DNA of 64,000 nucleotides from Sediminibacterium sp. TEGAF015 (GCF_025997995.1 NZ_AP026683.1:1178501-1242500); one strand, 5' to 3'. Shown: positions 36,001 to 47,152, counted from the first letter of the stretch. Translations and numbers: made by a program. The notes: generated from the letters alone by a model not told the origin.

Positions 36001-37355
36001 TTAGGCTGGAATGCCTGGATAGATAGACGGTGAAGTGTTGGGGCACGGTTTAATAAAACCGGATGACCCTTTAAGATATTTTCAAGAATATCCCAGATAA
36101 CCGCTTCTTTGCGATCTACTAATTTCTTAGCAGACTTAACGGTTTTCACGATACCTCTTTCAATTAATTTACGAATAACAAATGGCTTGAAAAGTTCAGC
36201 AGCCATGTCTTTTGGTAATCCGCACTCGTGTATTTTCAACTCAGGTCCTACTACGATTACAGAACGACCAGAATAGTCAACACGCTTACCCAATAAGTTC
36301 TGACGGAAACGACCTTGTTTACCTTTCAGTACATCGGATAAAGATTTTAGCGCACGGCCGCCCTCTGCTTTAACAGCATTAGACTTACGGGAGTTATCGA
36401 ACAAGGAGTCAATTGCTTCCTGCAACATTCTCTTTTCGTTTCTTAAGATAACTTCCGGTGCTTTAATTTCTAACAAACGCTTTAAACGGTTGTTACGGAT
36501 GATTACACGACGGTATAAATCATTCAAATCAGAAGATGCGAATCTACCACCATCCAATGGAACCAATGGACGCAATTCTGGTGGAATAACCGGTATATAC
36601 TGCATTACCATCCACTCAGGGCGATTGGTAATTCTGGCGCTAGCATCACGGAAAGATTCAACTACGCTCAAACGCTTAAGGGCGTCTGCTTTACGCTGCT
36701 GAGAAGTTTCAGTTGCTGCTGCATTTCTTAAAGAAAAACTTAATTCATCTAAATCAATGCGCTCCAACAAAGCATGAACTGCTTCAGCTCCCATTTTAGC
36801 GATGAACTTTTGAGGATCATCATCAGGTAAAAACTGGTTGTCTTTTGGTAAACCATCAATTAAATCTAAGTATTCTTCTTCGGTTAAAAGATCACCCATG
36901 TTTAGGTTCTCTTTTATACCACCTTGAATAACTACATAGCGCTCATAATAAATAATGGTTTCCAGTTTCTTGGAACTCATCCCAAGCAAGTAACCAATTT
37001 TATTAGGTAAGCTCTTGAAGTACCAGATATGTACTACAGGAACTACCAGTTTAATATGTCCCATGCGTTCACGACGCACTTTCTTTTCTGTTACTTCCAC
37101 ACCACAACGGTCACATACGATTCCCTTGTAACGGATACGCTTATATTTTCCACAAGCACATTCGTAGTCCTTAACGGGTCCGAAGATTCTTTCGCAGAAT
37201 AAGCCGTCACGTTCAGGCTTATAGGTACGATAGTTGATGGTTTCAGGTTTCAGTACTTCGCCAAAACTTCTTTCCAAGATACTATCCGGAGATGCCAGAC
37301 TAATCGTAATCTGTGAAAAGGTTGGACGCTGTTTGTTTTCTCTTTTGATTGCCAT
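33072..37355 (-). CDS. rpoC: RNA polymerase subunit beta'
   Basis: The 1427-residue largest subunit of RNA polymerase. The N-terminal zinc site is '[20 protein letters not shown]'. The magnesium-binding catalytic motif is '[13 protein letters not shown]' at about residue 469, and the second zinc site includes '[13 protein letters not shown]'. '[19 protein letters not shown]' is the bridge/trigger region. The length fits Bacteroidota RpoC. It starts 25 bases after rpoB and ends before a strong terminator. Confidence 0.98.
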   Translation of the reverse strand: MAIKRENKQRPTFSQITISLASPDSILERSFGEVLKPETINYRTYKPERDGLFCERIFGPVKDYECACGKYKRIRYKGIVCDRCGVEVTEKKVRRERMGHIKLVVPVVHIWYFKSLPNKIGYLLGMSSKKLETIIYYERYVVIQGGIKENLNMGDLLTEEEYLDLIDGLPKDNQFLPDDDPQKFIAKMGAEAVHALLERIDLDELSFSLRNAAATETSQQRKADALKRLSVVESFRDASARITNRPEWMVMQYIPVIPPELRPLVPLDGGRFASSDLNDLYRRVIIRNNRLKRLLEIKAPEVILRNEKRMLQEAIDSLFDNSRKSNAVKAEGGRALKSLSDVLKGKQGRFRQNLLGKRVDYSGRSVIVVGPELKIHECGLPKDMAAELFKPFVIRKLIERGIVKTVKSAKKLVDRKEAVIWDILENILKGHPVLLNRAPTLHRLSIQAFQPKLVEGKAIQLHPLVTSSFNADFDGDQMAVHVPLSNAAILEAQLLMLSSHNILNPQNGTPITLPSQDMVLGLYYITKGRKSTETETIKGQGMAFYSMDEVIIAYNEGRVDLHANIRVKTNVREKGVLVKKLIETTVGRVLFNQYVPQEVGFVNALLTKKSLREIIGDIIKITDVPKTAKFLDDIKTLGFRMAFRGGLSFSVNDLIVPEIRNELLESAKAEVEEVWDSYNMGLITNNERYNQVIDIWGRVDMKITESLIREMTIDNQGFNSVFMMLDSGARGSKTQVKQLVGIRGLMAKPRKSGSSGSEVIENPILSNFKGGLNVLDYFISTHGARKGLADTALKTADAGYLTRRLVDVSQDVVISEEDCGTLRGIATSALKDNEDVIEPLADRIEGRTSLHNVYHPITEELIILAGEEISSDVAKQIEEVGIETVEIRSVLTCESKRGVCVKCYGKNLATGYLAQRGDAVGIIAAQSIGEPGTQLTLRTFHVGGVAGSASIESTLQAKFDGTIQFDGLRTVDTVGNDGTKSKIVIGRTGEVRIMDVKNDRLMITNNVPYGATLNVKDGAQVKKGDVICTWDPFNNVIVAESNGTIKFENILDGITYRDESDEQTGHREKVVIETKDKTKIPTIIVEGKDIKQYNLPVGSHIGVEEGDEVKAGQVLVKIPRILGKLRDITGGLPRVTELFEARNPGNPAIVCEIDGVVSFGNVKRGNREIIVESRDGMIKKYLVPLTRQILVQDGDFVKAGTPMSDGQIAPADILAIKGPFAVQEYVVNEIQEVYRLQGVKINDKHVEVIVRQMMKKVEIVDAGDTKFLEEDLEDRFDFIEENDRIFDKKVVTNAGESAKMRAGQIITLRELREENSILRRADKKLVEVRDAKPATARPVLLGITKASLGVQSWISAASFQETTKVLSQAAIQGKTDAMLGLKENVITGHLIPAGSGQKEFENMIVGSKEEYEVLATTREAMSFDEEE

Positions 37356-37380
37356 ATCGCGGTTGAGAATTTGAATTTTT

Positions 37381-40300
37381 TTAATCGAACTTAAGATCTA
37401 AACCTAGACCTCTTAATTCGTGCACCAATACATTGAATGATTCAGGAACGCCTGCTCTTGGAATATTCTCTCCTTTCACAATTGCCTCATAGGTTTTTGC
37501 ACGTCCAATGATATCATCAGACTTAAGAGTTAATAATTCCTGCAGGATGTTGGCAGCACCATATGCTTCCAATGCCCAAACCTCCATTTCACCAAAACGC
37601 TGACCACCAAACTGAGCCTTACCACCCAACGGTTGTTGAGTAATCAAGCTGTATGGTCCGATAGAACGCGCGTGCATCTTATCGTCAACCATGTGGTGTA
37701 GTTTAATCATATAGATTACACCTACTGTTGCTTTCTGGTGGAAACGTTCTCCGGTTTCACCATCATACAAGTACGTATGACCGTTTCTCGGAATGCCCGC
37801 ATCTTTACAGTATTGTTCAATTTGATCCGTAGATGCACCATCAAAAATTGGTGTAGCAAAACGAACACCTAAACGCTTACCAGTCCATCCTAAAATGGTT
37901 TCATAAATCTGTCCAAGGTTCATACGGGAAGGTACCCCAAGTGGATTCAATACGATATCTACAGGTGTTCCGTCTTCCATAAATGGCATGTCTTCGGCAC
38001 GTACAATTTTGGCAACAATACCCTTGTTTCCGTGACGACCCGCCATCTTATCCCCTACTTTCAATTTACGCTTAACAGCCAAGTAAACTTTAGCCAATTT
38101 CAATACACCAGCTGGCAACTCATCACCAATAGAGATGTTGAATTTCTCACGCTTGTATCTACCCAACTCTTCATTAAACTTAATGCTATAGTTGTGTAAA
38201 AGGGTATTGATCTGATCGTCGGTTTTTGCATCACCTGTCCAACCCAAAGGATTCACGTTCTGGTAATCTATAGTGCTCAGATTCTTTTGATTGAATTTTG
38301 CACCTTTACCAATCAACATTTCTCCGAAGTTATTGCTTACACCAGCAGAAGCTTTGTCTTTCAACAAAGTCTGTAGTTTTTCTAACAATAATTCCTTAAT
38401 GGCTTCTACATTTTGCTGATGTACTTTCTCAACTTTTTCCAACAATGCTTTTTCACGAATCTTACCATTCTTATCTTTCTTAGCGCGCTGGAATAATTTT
38501 TTATCAATTACTACACCTTCTGTACCATTTGGTGCCTTTAAAGAAGCATCTTTTGCATCTCCCGCTTTGTCACCAAAGATGGCACGCAAAAGTTTTTCCT
38601 CAGGGGTTGGATCAGACTCGCCTTTTGGCGTAATCTTACCAATAAGAATATCGCCCTCTTTAATAGTAGCACCAATTCTGATAATACCATTCTCATCTAA
38701 ATCTTTGGTTGCTTCTTCAGAAACGTTTGGAATATCCGGGGTTAATTCTTCTTCACCCAATTTTGTGTCACGAACTTCCAATTCGTACTCATCAATATGT
38801 ACAGAAGTAAATAAATCTTCTCTAACTACTTTTTCACTGATAACGATCGCATCTTCAAAGTTGTATCCTTTCCAAGGCATAAATGCAACCTGAAGATTAC
38901 GGCCTAAAGCCAATTCACCGTCTTTGGTAGCATATCCTTCAGTTAGGAAATCACCCTTCTTAACCACCTGACCTTTCTTAACCGCAGGGCTAAGGTTGAT
39001 ACAGGTAGCCTGGTTGGTTTTAATGAACTTAGTCAGTTTGTAAACCTGTAAGTCATCGTTAAAGCTCACCAAACGATCTAAATCATTTCTATCGTAACGA
39101 ACATGAATTTCATTTGCATCTACAAACTCAACCACACCATTACCTTCTGCGTGAATCTGAATACGAGCATCGCGGGCAGCTTTAGCTTCCAAACCAGTAC
39201 CAACAATAGGCACTTCAGGAACAATCAAAGGAACCGCCTGACGCTGCATGTTTGATCCCATCAAAGCACGGTTGGCATCATCATGTTCAAGGAAAGGAAT
39301 AAGTGAAGCACTCAAACCAACAATCTGGTTAGGAGCAACGTCCATGTATTCTACTTCTTCCTTATCTAAGATTGGGAAATCACCAGTTTGACGAGATACT
39401 ACTTTCTCTTCAACAAACTCTCCCTTCTCGCTCAATGGTGCATTGCTCTGCGCAATTTTCGCAGCATCTTCTTCTTCAGCGCTTAAGAAAGTAAGTTCTT
39501 TCATGTTCACTTTACCGTTTTCTACTTTACGGTATGGAGTTTCAATAAAGCCCATATCGTTAATAGCTGCGTGAACGCATAAAGTAGAAATCAATCCAAT
39601 GTTTGGACCTTCCGGTGTTTCAATGGTACACAAACGACCGTAGTGAGAATAGTGTACGTCACGTACTTCGAATCCGGCACGTTCTCTGCTCAAACCGCCT
39701 GGCCCTAGCGCAGAAATACGACGCTTGTGCGTGATTTCACTCAGTGGGTTGGTTTGATCTAAGAATTGAGAAAGCTGAGAAGTACCAAAGAATGAGTTAA
39801 TTACAGAACTTAATGTTCTTGCATTAATCAAATCTACTGGTGTGAATACCTCATTATCACGAACGTTCATACGCTCACGAATGGTTCTGGCCATTCTGGC
39901 AAGACCAACACCAAATTGAGCATATAACTGCTCGCCTACTGTACGAACACGGCGGTTGCTCAAGTGGTCAATATCATCAATTTCAGCCTTAGCATTGGTT
40001 AAACGAACCAGGTACTTAATGATTTCAATAATGTCCTGCTTGGTTAACACCTTTTTAGTTAGCGGGTAATCAAGACCTAACTTTCTGTTGATCTTATAAC
40101 GACCTACTTCTCCTAAATCGTAACGCTTGTCGCTGAAAAATAATTTATCAATAATACCTCTTGCAGTTTCATTATCCGGAGCATCAGCACCACGCAACTG
40201 GCGATAGATATGCTGAACCGCTTCCAATTCACTGTTAGAAGTATCCTTATTTAATGTGTTATAAATGATTGCGTAATCACCACCTACATCTTCCTTCTGA

Positions 40301-41184
40301 ATAAATACGCTCTTCACTTCCATTTCAATAATGGTGTCAATTGCTTCTTCATCCAAAACAGTGTCACGTTCCATAACGATTTCGTTACGCTCAATGCTCA
40401 CTACTTCACCAGTATCTTCATCAACAAAATCTTCTACCCAGGTTCTTAATACGCGGGCAGCTAATTTCTTACCAACATGATGGGCCAAAGTTTTCTTATC
40501 AGCTTTTACCTCATCAGCCATTCCAAACAACTCAAGAATGTCTTTATCGGTTTCGAATCCTATGGAACGCAATAAGGTAGTAACCGGGAATTTCTTCTTA
40601 CGGTCAATGTACGCATACATTACGTTGTTGATATCTGTGGCAAACTCCATCCAGGCACCCTTGAACGGGATGACGCGGGCGGAGTAGATTTTTGTGCCGT
40701 TGGGGTGCACAGACTGTCCGAAGAACACACCTGGAGAACGGTGTAGCTGAGATACAACCACACGCTCTGCACCATTAATTACAAAAGTACCACGTGGAGT
40801 CATGTACGGAATATTTCCTAAGAAAACGTCCTGTACAATGGTTTGGAAATCTACGTGTTCCTCATCGTTACAACTTAAACGCAATTTAGCTTTTAAGGGT
40901 ACGGCATAAGTTAATCCACGCTCCATACACTCTTCAATAGTGTAACGAGGAGGATCAATAAAATAATCCAGGAATTCCAGCACGAAGATGTTACGCGTGT
41001 CTGTGATAGGAAAGTTTTCCTTAAACACACGGAACAACCCTTCCACATTACGCTTGTCGGGTGTAGTCTCTAACTGAAAAAACTCTTTAAAGGATTCTAA
41101 CTGGATGTCGAGCAGGTCAGGGGCATCAGCCAAATGTTTAGTTTTACCGAAGCCGACCCTGTTGTTCATTGTTGTAGTAGACAT
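37381..41184 (-). CDS. rpoB: RNA polymerase subunit beta
   Basis: The 1267-residue beta subunit. The rifampicin region reads '[20 protein letters not shown]' and then '[20 protein letters not shown]', with no obvious resistance substitution. '[12 protein letters not shown]' and the C-terminal '[19 protein letters not shown]' are the beta-subunit signatures. I chose the ATG at 41184 ([17 protein letters not shown]); the longer frame to 41259 would add 25 residues without family likeness. A promoter motif lies about 137 bases upstream, so rpoBC has a transcription start of its own behind the rplL terminator. Confidence 0.97.
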   Translation of the reverse strand: MSTTTMNNRVGFGKTKHLADAPDLLDIQLESFKEFFQLETTPDKRNVEGLFRVFKENFPITDTRNIFVLEFLDYFIDPPRYTIEECMERGLTYAVPLKAKLRLSCNDEEHVDFQTIVQDVFLGNIPYMTPRGTFVINGAERVVVSQLHRSPGVFFGQSVHPNGTKIYSARVIPFKGAWMEFATDINNVMYAYIDRKKKFPVTTLLRSIGFETDKDILELFGMADEVKADKKTLAHHVGKKLAARVLRTWVEDFVDEDTGEVVSIERNEIVMERDTVLDEEAIDTIIEMEVKSVFIQKEDVGGDYAIIYNTLNKDTSNSELEAVQHIYRQLRGADAPDNETARGIIDKLFFSDKRYDLGEVGRYKINRKLGLDYPLTKKVLTKQDIIEIIKYLVRLTNAKAEIDDIDHLSNRRVRTVGEQLYAQFGVGLARMARTIRERMNVRDNEVFTPVDLINARTLSSVINSFFGTSQLSQFLDQTNPLSEITHKRRISALGPGGLSRERAGFEVRDVHYSHYGRLCTIETPEGPNIGLISTLCVHAAINDMGFIETPYRKVENGKVNMKELTFLSAEEEDAAKIAQSNAPLSEKGEFVEEKVVSRQTGDFPILDKEEVEYMDVAPNQIVGLSASLIPFLEHDDANRALMGSNMQRQAVPLIVPEVPIVGTGLEAKAARDARIQIHAEGNGVVEFVDANEIHVRYDRNDLDRLVSFNDDLQVYKLTKFIKTNQATCINLSPAVKKGQVVKKGDFLTEGYATKDGELALGRNLQVAFMPWKGYNFEDAIVISEKVVREDLFTSVHIDEYELEVRDTKLGEEELTPDIPNVSEEATKDLDENGIIRIGATIKEGDILIGKITPKGESDPTPEEKLLRAIFGDKAGDAKDASLKAPNGTEGVVIDKKLFQRAKKDKNGKIREKALLEKVEKVHQQNVEAIKELLLEKLQTLLKDKASAGVSNNFGEMLIGKGAKFNQKNLSTIDYQNVNPLGWTGDAKTDDQINTLLHNYSIKFNEELGRYKREKFNISIGDELPAGVLKLAKVYLAVKRKLKVGDKMAGRHGNKGIVAKIVRAEDMPFMEDGTPVDIVLNPLGVPSRMNLGQIYETILGWTGKRLGVRFATPIFDGASTDQIEQYCKDAGIPRNGHTYLYDGETGERFHQKATVGVIYMIKLHHMVDDKMHARSIGPYSLITQQPLGGKAQFGGQRFGEMEVWALEAYGAANILQELLTLKSDDIIGRAKTYEAIVKGENIPRAGVPESFNVLVHELRGLGLDLKFD

Positions 41185-41320
41185 ATGTATGTAAAACCGG
41201 TTTTTGTACAAAATAATTGGGGAGAATAGTGAAATTCTCTTAACGTACAATCGGCGCATTCATCACACAAAATCTGCGATAAAAATGTCCACCCGCTAAA
41301 TTGCCCAAATTTAAGGATGG

Positions 41321-41328
41321 CAAAGGTA
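41321..41328 (-). promoter_or_regulatory. -7 promoter element of rpoBC
   Basis: TACCTTTG on the minus strand matches TAnnTTTG, with a TTG about 18 bases further upstream. It implies a 5' leader of about 130 bases before rpoB. Confidence 0.65.
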
Positions 41329-41392
41329 AGGAATGTATTAGAACCGCAAAAACAAATTTTGCGCCAAACTGCCATTTGGGGATAAATTAACC

Positions 41393-41432
41393 AAAAAAAA
41401 ACCTTCCCGCCTGTATGTCAGGGGGAAGGTTC
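41393..41432 (-). terminator. Terminator after rplL
   Basis: On the minus strand the arm AACCTTCCCCCT pairs with a complementary AGGCGGGAAGGTT arm (one mismatch) and is followed by a run of T. It lies 20 bases after the rplL stop and separates rplKAJL from rpoBC. Confidence 0.88.
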
Positions 41433-41451
41433 CAAATTATGTTGAAGTGGA

Positions 41452-41826
41452 TTACTTGATTTCTACTTCAGCACCTGCTTCTTTCAACTTAGCAGCTAAA
41501 TCGTCTGCTTCAGCCTTAGAAATACCTTCTTTAACTGGCTTTGGAGCACCATCAACTAGGTCTTTAGCTTCTTTCAAACCTAAACCGGTTAATTCTTTAA
41601 CGATTTTAACCACACCTAATTTGCTTGCACCACCAGAAACAAGAATTACATCAAAAGATGTTTTCTCTTCAGCAGCAGCAGCGCCACCACCGTCTCCAGC
41701 AGCAACTACAACTGCAGCAGCAGCTGGTTCAATACCGTAATCAGCTTTTAATACATCAGCTAATTCCTGAACTTCTTTTACTGTTAAGCCTACTAATTGT
41801 TCGGCTAATGCTTTTACGTCTGCCAT
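41452..41826 (-). CDS. rplL: 50S ribosomal protein L7/L12
   Basis: The 124-residue stalk protein bL12, which binds elongation factors as dimers on L10. The N-terminal dimerisation domain ([20 protein letters not shown]) is followed by an Ala- and Gly-rich hinge (about 35-53) and the C-terminal factor-binding domain ('[20 protein letters not shown]', '[20 protein letters not shown]'). It is the last gene of the rplK-rplA-rplJ-rplL unit and is followed by a terminator. Confidence 0.97.
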   Translation of the reverse strand: MADVKALAEQLVGLTVKEVQELADVLKADYGIEPAAAAVVVAAGDGGGAAAAEEKTSFDVILVSGGASKLGVVKIVKELTGLGLKEAKDLVDGAPKPVKEGISKAEADDLAAKLKEAGAEVEIK

Positions 41827-41924
41827 TTTTTTACTTTTTAAACCGCTTTCAAAGCGTTTGCTCCAGCGGATGGTTATAAATATTGCCCCATTTGAACCTC
41901 AGGGGCGTTGGGATGTACAAAAAA

Positions 41925-42434
41925 TTATTGAGCAGCTTCAGCCTGCTTCTCGTGGTGCTGTAACAAACCAGCCAAAACACGCTTGGCAGGTGATTGTAAC
42001 AATCCGATTACTTCACCGATCAATTCATTCTTAGTCTTGATCTGAGTAAGTGCTTTCAGGTTGTTATCTCCGCTATACACTTCACCATTAATGAAAGCTG
42101 CTTTTAATACAGGCTTTTCCATGTTGCCTTTAGAACGGAAAGAACTGATAATTAAAGCAGGTTCTTTTGGGTTCTCAGAGAACATCAATGCAGTTACATT
42201 GTGTAAAGAATCGAATACACCAGCATACTTTTCAGCATCCAATGCTTCAAGAGCCTTACGGATCAAAGTGTTTTTAGCCACTTTCATTTCTACATTCTTG
42301 TCAAAACAGGTTCTTCTTAGGTTTGAAACCTGTTCTACAGTCAGAGATTCAGTATCTGTGATATAGAAGTTATTGTACTGAGAGAATTTTTCCTTCAGTA
42401 TTTCAATTACTTCATTTTTTTGGTCTTTGTTCAT
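41925..42434 (-). CDS. rplJ: 50S ribosomal protein L10
   Basis: The 169-residue stalk base protein uL10, which anchors L7/L12 to 23S rRNA. 'NNFYITDTESLTVEQVSNLR' and 'FDKNVEMKVAKNTLIRKALE' are the RNA-binding N-terminal part, and the C-terminal helix binds L12 dimers. It is placed between rplA and rplL as in most bacteria. The gap of 98 bases to rplL may hold a control element, but I cannot define one. Confidence 0.96.
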   Translation of the reverse strand: MNKDQKNEVIEILKEKFSQYNNFYITDTESLTVEQVSNLRRTCFDKNVEMKVAKNTLIRKALEALDAEKYAGVFDSLHNVTALMFSENPKEPALIISSFRSKGNMEKPVLKAAFINGEVYSGDNNLKALTQIKTKNELIGEVIGLLQSPAKRVLAGLLQHHEKQAEAAQ

Positions 42435-42487
42435 AACTAATTTTTTTTAAAACCCGGGTCATTTCCAGCTACGCAGGATCGCCAGGA

Positions 42488-43180
42488 TTAGTTCATTAAT
42501 GATTTGGTGTCTAATGCTATACCAGGGCTCATTGTGCTGGCCATGCTAGCTGCTTTAAGGTAAGTTCCTTTTGCAGATGAAGGCTTCAACTTAATGATAG
42601 CATTGATTAATTCGGTGCTGTTTTCTGTTAACTTTTCCGGAGAGAAAGAAATTCTTCCGATAGAAGCGTGTACAATACCGGTTTTATCTACTTTGAAAGC
42701 GATTTTACCACCTTTTACTTCATTAACTGCTGCTGCAACGTCGTTGGTTACAGTACCGGTTTTAGGGTTTGGCATCAAGTTACGAGGACCTAATACTTTA
42801 CCTAATTTACCAATTTTAGGCATTACAGCAGGAGTAGCGATGATTACATCGATATCTACCCAACCACCTTCAATTTTAGTGATGAATTCGTCTAAACCAA
42901 CATAATCAGCACCTGCTTCATTAGCAGCAGCTTCTTTATCAGGAGTACATAAAACCAATACTTTTTTGGTTTTACCAGTACCGTGAGGTAATGAAACGGT
43001 ACCACGTACCTGTTGGTCAGCTTTTTTAGGATCTACGCCTAAACGGATATGTAGGTCAACAGAACTGTCAAATTTTGTACAGTTAATTTCTTTAACCAAT
43101 GATGCAGCTTCCTTAAGAGAATAAAATTTTGCTTTATCCACCTTAGTGTTCGCTACTTTTCTTTTTTTAGTAAGTGACAT
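42488..43180 (-). CDS. rplA: 50S ribosomal protein L1
   Basis: The 230-residue L1 stalk protein uL1. Motifs are '[20 protein letters not shown]', '[17 protein letters not shown]' and '[20 protein letters not shown]', the last being the family signature. In many bacteria L1 represses its own operon by binding the mRNA. It starts 27 bases after rplK. Confidence 0.97.
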   Translation of the reverse strand: MSLTKKRKVANTKVDKAKFYSLKEAASLVKEINCTKFDSSVDLHIRLGVDPKKADQQVRGTVSLPHGTGKTKKVLVLCTPDKEAAANEAGADYVGLDEFITKIEGGWVDIDVIIATPAVMPKIGKLGKVLGPRNLMPNPKTGTVTNDVAAAVNEVKGGKIAFKVDKTGIVHASIGRISFSPEKLTENSTELINAIIKLKPSSAKGTYLKAASMASTMSPGIALDTKSLMN

Positions 43181-43207
43181 GTTTAATTAGTTAAGTAGGT
43201 GAATAAA

Positions 43208-43651
43208 TTAATTTTCCCAAGGTGCTTTACCATCAACAGTGATACCCATACTGCGTGCAGTACCGGCAACCATGCTCATAGCGCTGTTTAAAGTAAATGC
43301 ATTTAGGTCAGACATCTTGTCTTTGGCAATTGCTTCAACTTGTTCCCAAGTTACTTTACCTACTTTTTGACGATTGCTTTCCTTAGAACCTTTCTGAATC
43401 TTAGCAGCTTCCATTAACTGCACAGCAGCTGGAGCGGTTTTGATTACAAAGTCGAAAGATTTGTCAGAATAGACAGTGATAAGAACAGGAACAACTTTTC
43501 CCATTTTATCCTGAGTTCTAGCATTAAACTGTTTACAGAACTCCATAATGTTTACACCCTTAGAACCGAGTGCAGGGCCCACTGGAGGCGCAGGATTGGC
43601 TTGACCACCTTTCACCTGCAGCTTCACAAAGCCAGAGATTTCTTTTGCCAT
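43208..43651 (-). CDS. rplK: 50S ribosomal protein L11
   Basis: The 147-residue protein uL11 of the GTPase-associated centre. '[20 protein letters not shown]' and '[18 protein letters not shown]' are the N-terminal signature, and '[12 protein letters not shown]' the C-terminal one. It is the first gene of its own unit: a TAnnTTTG promoter lies about 90 bases upstream, and nusG, usually next to it, is separated by three sugar genes. Confidence 0.97.
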   Translation of the reverse strand: MAKEISGFVKLQVKGGQANPAPPVGPALGSKGVNIMEFCKQFNARTQDKMGKVVPVLITVYSDKSFDFVIKTAPAAVQLMEAAKIQKGSKESNRQKVGKVTWEQVEAIAKDKMSDLNAFTLNSAMSMVAGTARSMGITVDGKAPWEN

Positions 43652-43739
43652 TTTTATTTGATTTAATTGGTAATAGCGTCCCGGTTTTAAGCAGGACTCC
43701 CAAATTCAATCGCTCTTTTAAAAAGAACTTTTGGGGCGG

Positions 43740-43747
43740 CAAAGGTA
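43740..43747 (-). promoter_or_regulatory. -7 promoter element of rplKAJL
   Basis: TACCTTTG on the minus strand, with a TTG 19 bases upstream, fits the Bacteroidota promoter. It lies between the aminotransferase stop and rplK and lets the ribosomal genes run independently of the sugar genes. Confidence 0.7.
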
Positions 43748-43770
43748 ATAATTAAATTGAAACAACCAAA

Positions 43771-44856
43771 CTAAAATGCATTAAGCGCATCAATTACCTG
43801 CTGAATAGCCACTTCTGTATGACAAGCAGAGCAGGGCAAACTCAGGGTTGTTTCGTGAATGGCTTCCGAAATGGGAAATTCCAGATGACCCAGTAAATGT
43901 GTCATCGCTTTCTGTTTGTTGGGTGGAACTGGGTAGTGAATTTCTGTACCGATACTCAATTTTTGTAAATACTCCTTCAAAGCTGCCCTTTTAGGATGAC
44001 GTATATTGAAAATATGATATACATCATGGTAATCTGGATGAACCACTGGAAGTATAAAATCCTGCTTTAATTGTGACAAATACATTGAAGCCAGCTTACG
44101 CTTATGGTCATTTATTTTATCTAAATAAGGCAATTTCACTTCTAAAAACAAGGCCTGTAATTCGTCTAATCGACTATTGTATCCCACCACTTCATTGTAA
44201 TATTTTCCATGAGACCCATAATTCCGAATCATTTTTAGGTCTTCGCAAATGACTGGATCGTTGGTAAGAATGGCACCTGCATCTCCCAATGCACCTAAAT
44301 TTTTACTAGGATAAAAACTAAATCCACTCATTATGCCAAAAGTACCCGCCATTCTCCCTTTGTATTTTGCTCCATGCGCTTGAGCACAATCTTCAATAAT
44401 ATGCAGGCCATGTTTTTCCGCAATCGATAATATGGGATCCATTTCGCAACATTTGCCATACAAATGAACCACCATGATAGCTTTGGTTTTGGGTGTTATG
44501 GCTGCTTCAATTTTAGTAGGGTCAATATTATACGTCTGTATATCTGGCTCTACTAAAACAGGTTTATGACCTGCATGTATGATGGCAATGATGGAGGCAA
44601 TATAGGTATTGGAAGGAACTATTATTTCAGAACCCTTTGGTAAATGCAAAGCCCAGATTGCCAGAATCAATGCATCCAAACCGTTGGCAACACCCACACA
44701 ATGATTCATTTGATTATAGCGGGCAAAATCGTCCTGAAATTTTTTTACTTCATCCCCTAATATATACCAGCCTTTATTTAAGAACTGGCTAAACCTTTTT
44801 TCAAATAAAAGAGTATAGGGTTCATTTACTTTTGAGAGGCAATCGTAGGGTATCAT
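43771..44856 (-). CDS. DegT/DnrJ/EryC1-type sugar aminotransferase (FdtB-like)
   Basis: A 361-residue PLP enzyme. '[17 protein letters not shown]' binds the cofactor phosphate, '[15 protein letters not shown]' holds the conserved Asp for the pyridine nitrogen, and the Schiff-base Lys lies in '[18 protein letters not shown]'. The family transfers an amino group to keto-sugar nucleotides. Its start overlaps the end of the fdtA-like gene by four bases (ATGA). With that 3,4-ketoisomerase it would make a 3-amino-3,6-dideoxy-hexose such as dTDP-Fuc3N or Quip3N; the acetyltransferase step is not visible nearby. Confidence 0.88.
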   Translation of the reverse strand: MIPYDCLSKVNEPYTLLFEKRFSQFLNKGWYILGDEVKKFQDDFARYNQMNHCVGVANGLDALILAIWALHLPKGSEIIVPSNTYIASIIAIIHAGHKPVLVEPDIQTYNIDPTKIEAAITPKTKAIMVVHLYGKCCEMDPILSIAEKHGLHIIEDCAQAHGAKYKGRMAGTFGIMSGFSFYPSKNLGALGDAGAILTNDPVICEDLKMIRNYGSHGKYYNEVVGYNSRLDELQALFLEVKLPYLDKINDHKRKLASMYLSQLKQDFILPVVHPDYHDVYHIFNIRHPKRAALKEYLQKLSIGTEIHYPVPPNKQKAMTHLLGHLEFPISEAIHETTLSLPCSACHTEVAIQQVIDALNAF

Positions 44857-45236
44857 TTTTTTTCTGGATAAGGCTCGTAAATATAATCGGAAGAATCAAA
44901 TGTGGTAGAAGCAAAAACCAATAAAACAGCATCTTTTGAAAAATCATACATTTTATGCCAATCCCTGGTTTCCAGTATCAGACACTTGGAAGGATTATCC
45001 AGTAAAAATTCTTCAACCTTTTCGCCATTGTTGTTCCAGACTTTGCAGGAACCATGAATACAAATGGCAGCTTGTATGGTTTCGTGATGCCGATGCCCGC
45101 CTCTTGCCGTTTCATCAACATTGTATATATAGAATACACGCTTTATTTTAAAAGGGAGTAAACGTTCTGCATTGTCCAGTACGGTAAGCTCGCCACGGGT
45201 ATCTTTAAAATTAACCAGGTTAAGTATATAAGCCAT
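44853..45236 (-). CDS. fdtA: dTDP-4-oxo-6-deoxyglucose 3,4-ketoisomerase (FdtA-like cupin)
   Basis: A 127-residue cupin of the FdtA/WxcM-C/QdtA family. '[16 protein letters not shown]' opens the domain, and '[19 protein letters not shown]' holds the catalytic His pair. '[19 protein letters not shown]' closes the barrel. It isomerises the keto group of dTDP-4-keto-6-deoxyglucose from C4 to C3, so that an aminotransferase can act, and that aminotransferase is encoded directly downstream with a four-base overlap. FdtA and QdtA products differ only in stereochemistry, which cannot be decided here. Confidence 0.87.
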   Translation of the reverse strand: MAYILNLVNFKDTRGELTVLDNAERLLPFKIKRVFYIYNVDETARGGHRHHETIQAAICIHGSCKVWNNNGEKVEEFLLDNPSKCLILETRDWHKMYDFSKDAVLLVFASTTFDSSDYIYEPYPEKK

Positions 45237-45259
45237 ATAAATCTAAGATATGGATAATA

Positions 45260-46117
45260 TCAATCTAGAGTTTTTGCTGTCAAAAAATTATCAATTCTGT
45301 CTAACAATTCAGGGGCTTTTGCCATATCAAATTTTCTGGCGTATAAACGATCAGAAGCAATAATATCATCAAAGTCGGAACTATCAAATGTTTTAGGACT
45401 AGGTGTTTGAGGGGGATGTTTGTAATAGTGACAATTCTCATTTATCACCTTACTGGCAAAAGGTGAATTCAGTAATATTGTCTGAAACAAGAACTCATCA
45501 GGTGCCCATGAATATTTGAAAAAACGACGCATTTTGGGAACCCGGTCAACTGTTTTCAATACATATTCAGCCGCTTCAGGACTAATTGCCCAAAACATAG
45601 AACTACCATAAAATTTCATGCCCTTAGGCTGGTCCGTTCTTTTAACAAAAAAGTTTATCAGTTTCTCTAACAGAAATTGCCCTTTGAAACGAAAGTCGGT
45701 CATATGGTATTTATTAACCCTTTTCATTCCCTCTTCCCACTCACCGCTGAACGCCCGGTATTTTAGCAACAATTTCCCTTTTCTTTCATCAAAAAAAGAC
45801 TGCATCTGCTCAGTCGTTTTTATAGGATAGTCTTGACCACTCATTAAACTGATAAAATCATAGGTTCTTGCAGAATCCAAAATTTCCTGCAATCCATTAA
45901 ATTCAGCCTGAATGGTACTATAAGCAGCCCACTGAACATCTACCCTATTCTGGATAAAATATACATTGGGGTACTTCTTTAAATTATCATGAGATTCCAG
46001 TGGAAATTTAGCATCCACATGAATATAGAAATCAAATTCAGGATGTTGCATCCGCTGAATCATACGCTCCGTTTGAAACGGACTGGTATAAGTGATAATC
46101 AGGTGAGCAACGCGCAT
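45260..46117 (-). CDS. GT14-like beta-1,6-N-acetylglucosaminyltransferase
   Basis: A 285-residue protein of the core-2/I-branching family. It begins 'MRVAHLIITYTSPFQTERMI' and shows 'FYIHVDAKFPLE', 'FISLMSGQDYPIKTTEQ' and 'YSWAPDEFLFQTILLN'. It is a paralogue of the protein at 9896-10735, with the same motifs in the same order. It heads a three-gene sugar unit, 23 bases before the fdtA-like gene, which is placed between nusG (behind that gene's terminator) and rplK. It may transfer the amino-deoxy sugar made by its neighbours, but the donor is unknown. Confidence 0.8.
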   Translation of the reverse strand: MRVAHLIITYTSPFQTERMIQRMQHPEFDFYIHVDAKFPLESHDNLKKYPNVYFIQNRVDVQWAAYSTIQAEFNGLQEILDSARTYDFISLMSGQDYPIKTTEQMQSFFDERKGKLLLKYRAFSGEWEEGMKRVNKYHMTDFRFKGQFLLEKLINFFVKRTDQPKGMKFYGSSMFWAISPEAAEYVLKTVDRVPKMRRFFKYSWAPDEFLFQTILLNSPFASKVINENCHYYKHPPQTPSPKTFDSSDFDDIIASDRLYARKFDMAKAPELLDRIDNFLTAKTLD

Positions 46118-46171
46118 ATATAAATTATTCGTTAAAGCTATATAATTTATTGATACTGATTAAATATAAAT

Positions 46172-46200
46172 TAAAAAGCCACTACGTAAACGCAGTGGCC
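46172..46200 (-). terminator. Terminator after nusG
   Basis: GGCCACTGCG and CGTAGTGGC form a stem of about nine pairs with a short loop, followed by TTTTTAATTT on the minus strand. It lies about 23 bases after the nusG stop and separates nusG from the sugar genes. Confidence 0.88.
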
Positions 46201-46222
46201 TTATAAATATTGTAAAAATAAA

Positions 46223-46822
46223 TTATGCTATTTTTTCAACCTGCATGTAGCTTAGTTCTACTGGTGTTGAACGACCGAAGATTTTAACCGTTACTTTCAG
46301 CTTTTTCTTTTCATCATTCACTTCTTCAATTACGCCATTGAAGTCATTGAAAGGTCCTTCAATAATCTTAATAGTTTCACCAACAATGAAAGGCTCACTC
46401 ATGGTTACACCCATATCATTCATTTCATCTACCTTACCCAGCATCTTATTAACTTCAGACTTGCGTAATGAGATAATTTGTCCTTTAGATCCCTTACCAT
46501 CTGTTAGGAAGTGCATAACATTGCTGATGTTGCTAATATGCTGAACCATATCATCATTCAACTTCCCGTCTAACACTTCCATCATCACATATCCGGGGAA
46601 ATAGTTCTTCTCACGCATTACTTTCTTACCATTCTGAACCTTATATACTTTTTCCATTGGTAAGAAAATCTGCTTGATGATATCCTGCCATCCGTTTCTG
46701 ATAACATCTTTGTCAAGGTATTCCTTCACTTTTCTTTCCTTACCGCTCACTACACGCAATACGTACCATTTGGTTTCTTGCTGTGGTAATTCGCTGGTCT
46801 GCATTTTTTCTGCTACTTCCAT
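46223..46822 (-). CDS. nusG: Transcription termination/antitermination factor NusG
   Basis: A 199-residue protein. The NGN domain begins 'KWYVLRVVSGKERKVKEYLD' and has 'NYFPGYVMMEV'. The C-terminal KOW domain contains 'GETIKIIEGPFNDFNGVIEE', which contacts S10 or Rho. It binds RNA polymerase and couples transcription to translation. It starts 7 bases after secE, the usual arrangement, and is closed by a terminator. The first seven residues (MEVAEKM) could be replaced by a start at the internal Met7. Confidence 0.96.
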   Translation of the reverse strand: MEVAEKMQTSELPQQETKWYVLRVVSGKERKVKEYLDKDVIRNGWQDIIKQIFLPMEKVYKVQNGKKVMREKNYFPGYVMMEVLDGKLNDDMVQHISNISNVMHFLTDGKGSKGQIISLRKSEVNKMLGKVDEMNDMGVTMSEPFIVGETIKIIEGPFNDFNGVIEEVNDEKKKLKVTVKIFGRSTPVELSYMQVEKIA

Positions 46823-46829
46823 GATGGGA

Positions 46830-47024
46830 TTACTTGAATAATGAGTAAACTAACTTTAACAATTGGTTGCTTGAAAAATCCATTACCCAAACCATGGCTG
46901 TGATAATAACCGTAGCTACCAACACAATAACCGTGCTTTGCTGTAATTGTAACCAGGTTGGCCAGGTCACTTTCTCCAGTAATTCCTGGTAGCTTTCTTT
47001 AAAGTATAATGCTATCTTATTCAT
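46830..47024 (-). CDS. secE: Preprotein translocase subunit SecE
   Basis: A 64-residue single-pass membrane protein. 'YFKESYQELLEKVTWPTWLQ' is the amphipathic helix and hinge with the conserved Trp-Pro, followed by the transmembrane helix (about 35-58). It clamps SecY in the translocon. I chose the ATG at 47024; the longer frame would run into tRNA-Trp. It is placed between tRNA-Trp and nusG as in most bacteria. Confidence 0.95.
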   Translation of the reverse strand: MNKIALYFKESYQELLEKVTWPTWLQLQQSTVIVLVATVIITAMVWVMDFSSNQLLKLVYSLFK

Positions 47025-47060
47025 TTCCGTGTTGATCGTTTGTTCAGTGAACGATTTTTG

Positions 47061-47131
47061 CACGGGCACTAGGATTCGAACCCAGATCAAAGGTTTTGGA
47101 GACCCGTATGCTACCGTTGCACCATGCCCGT
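47061..47131 (-). tRNA. tRNA-Trp (anticodon CCA)
   Basis: The acceptor ACGGGCA pairs with TGCCCGT, the anticodon loop is CTCCAAA (CCA), the T-arm CTGGG/CCTAG is intact, and the discriminator is G. It sits between tuf and secE, a common bacterial position. Confidence 0.96.
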
Positions 47132-47152
47132 TTTTAGACTTCTTTTTACAAA

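Noticed and set aside
41185..41259. Longer RpoB start
   Set aside because: The added 25 residues have no likeness to RpoB, and the promoter and leader lie in this region.
41625..41879. Gln- and Leu-rich frame opposite rplL
   Set aside because: It is the antisense image of the Ala-rich hinge of L7/L12.
47025..47090. N-terminal extension of SecE
   Set aside because: These codons overlap tRNA-Trp, and the known SecE start is at the ATG at 47024.
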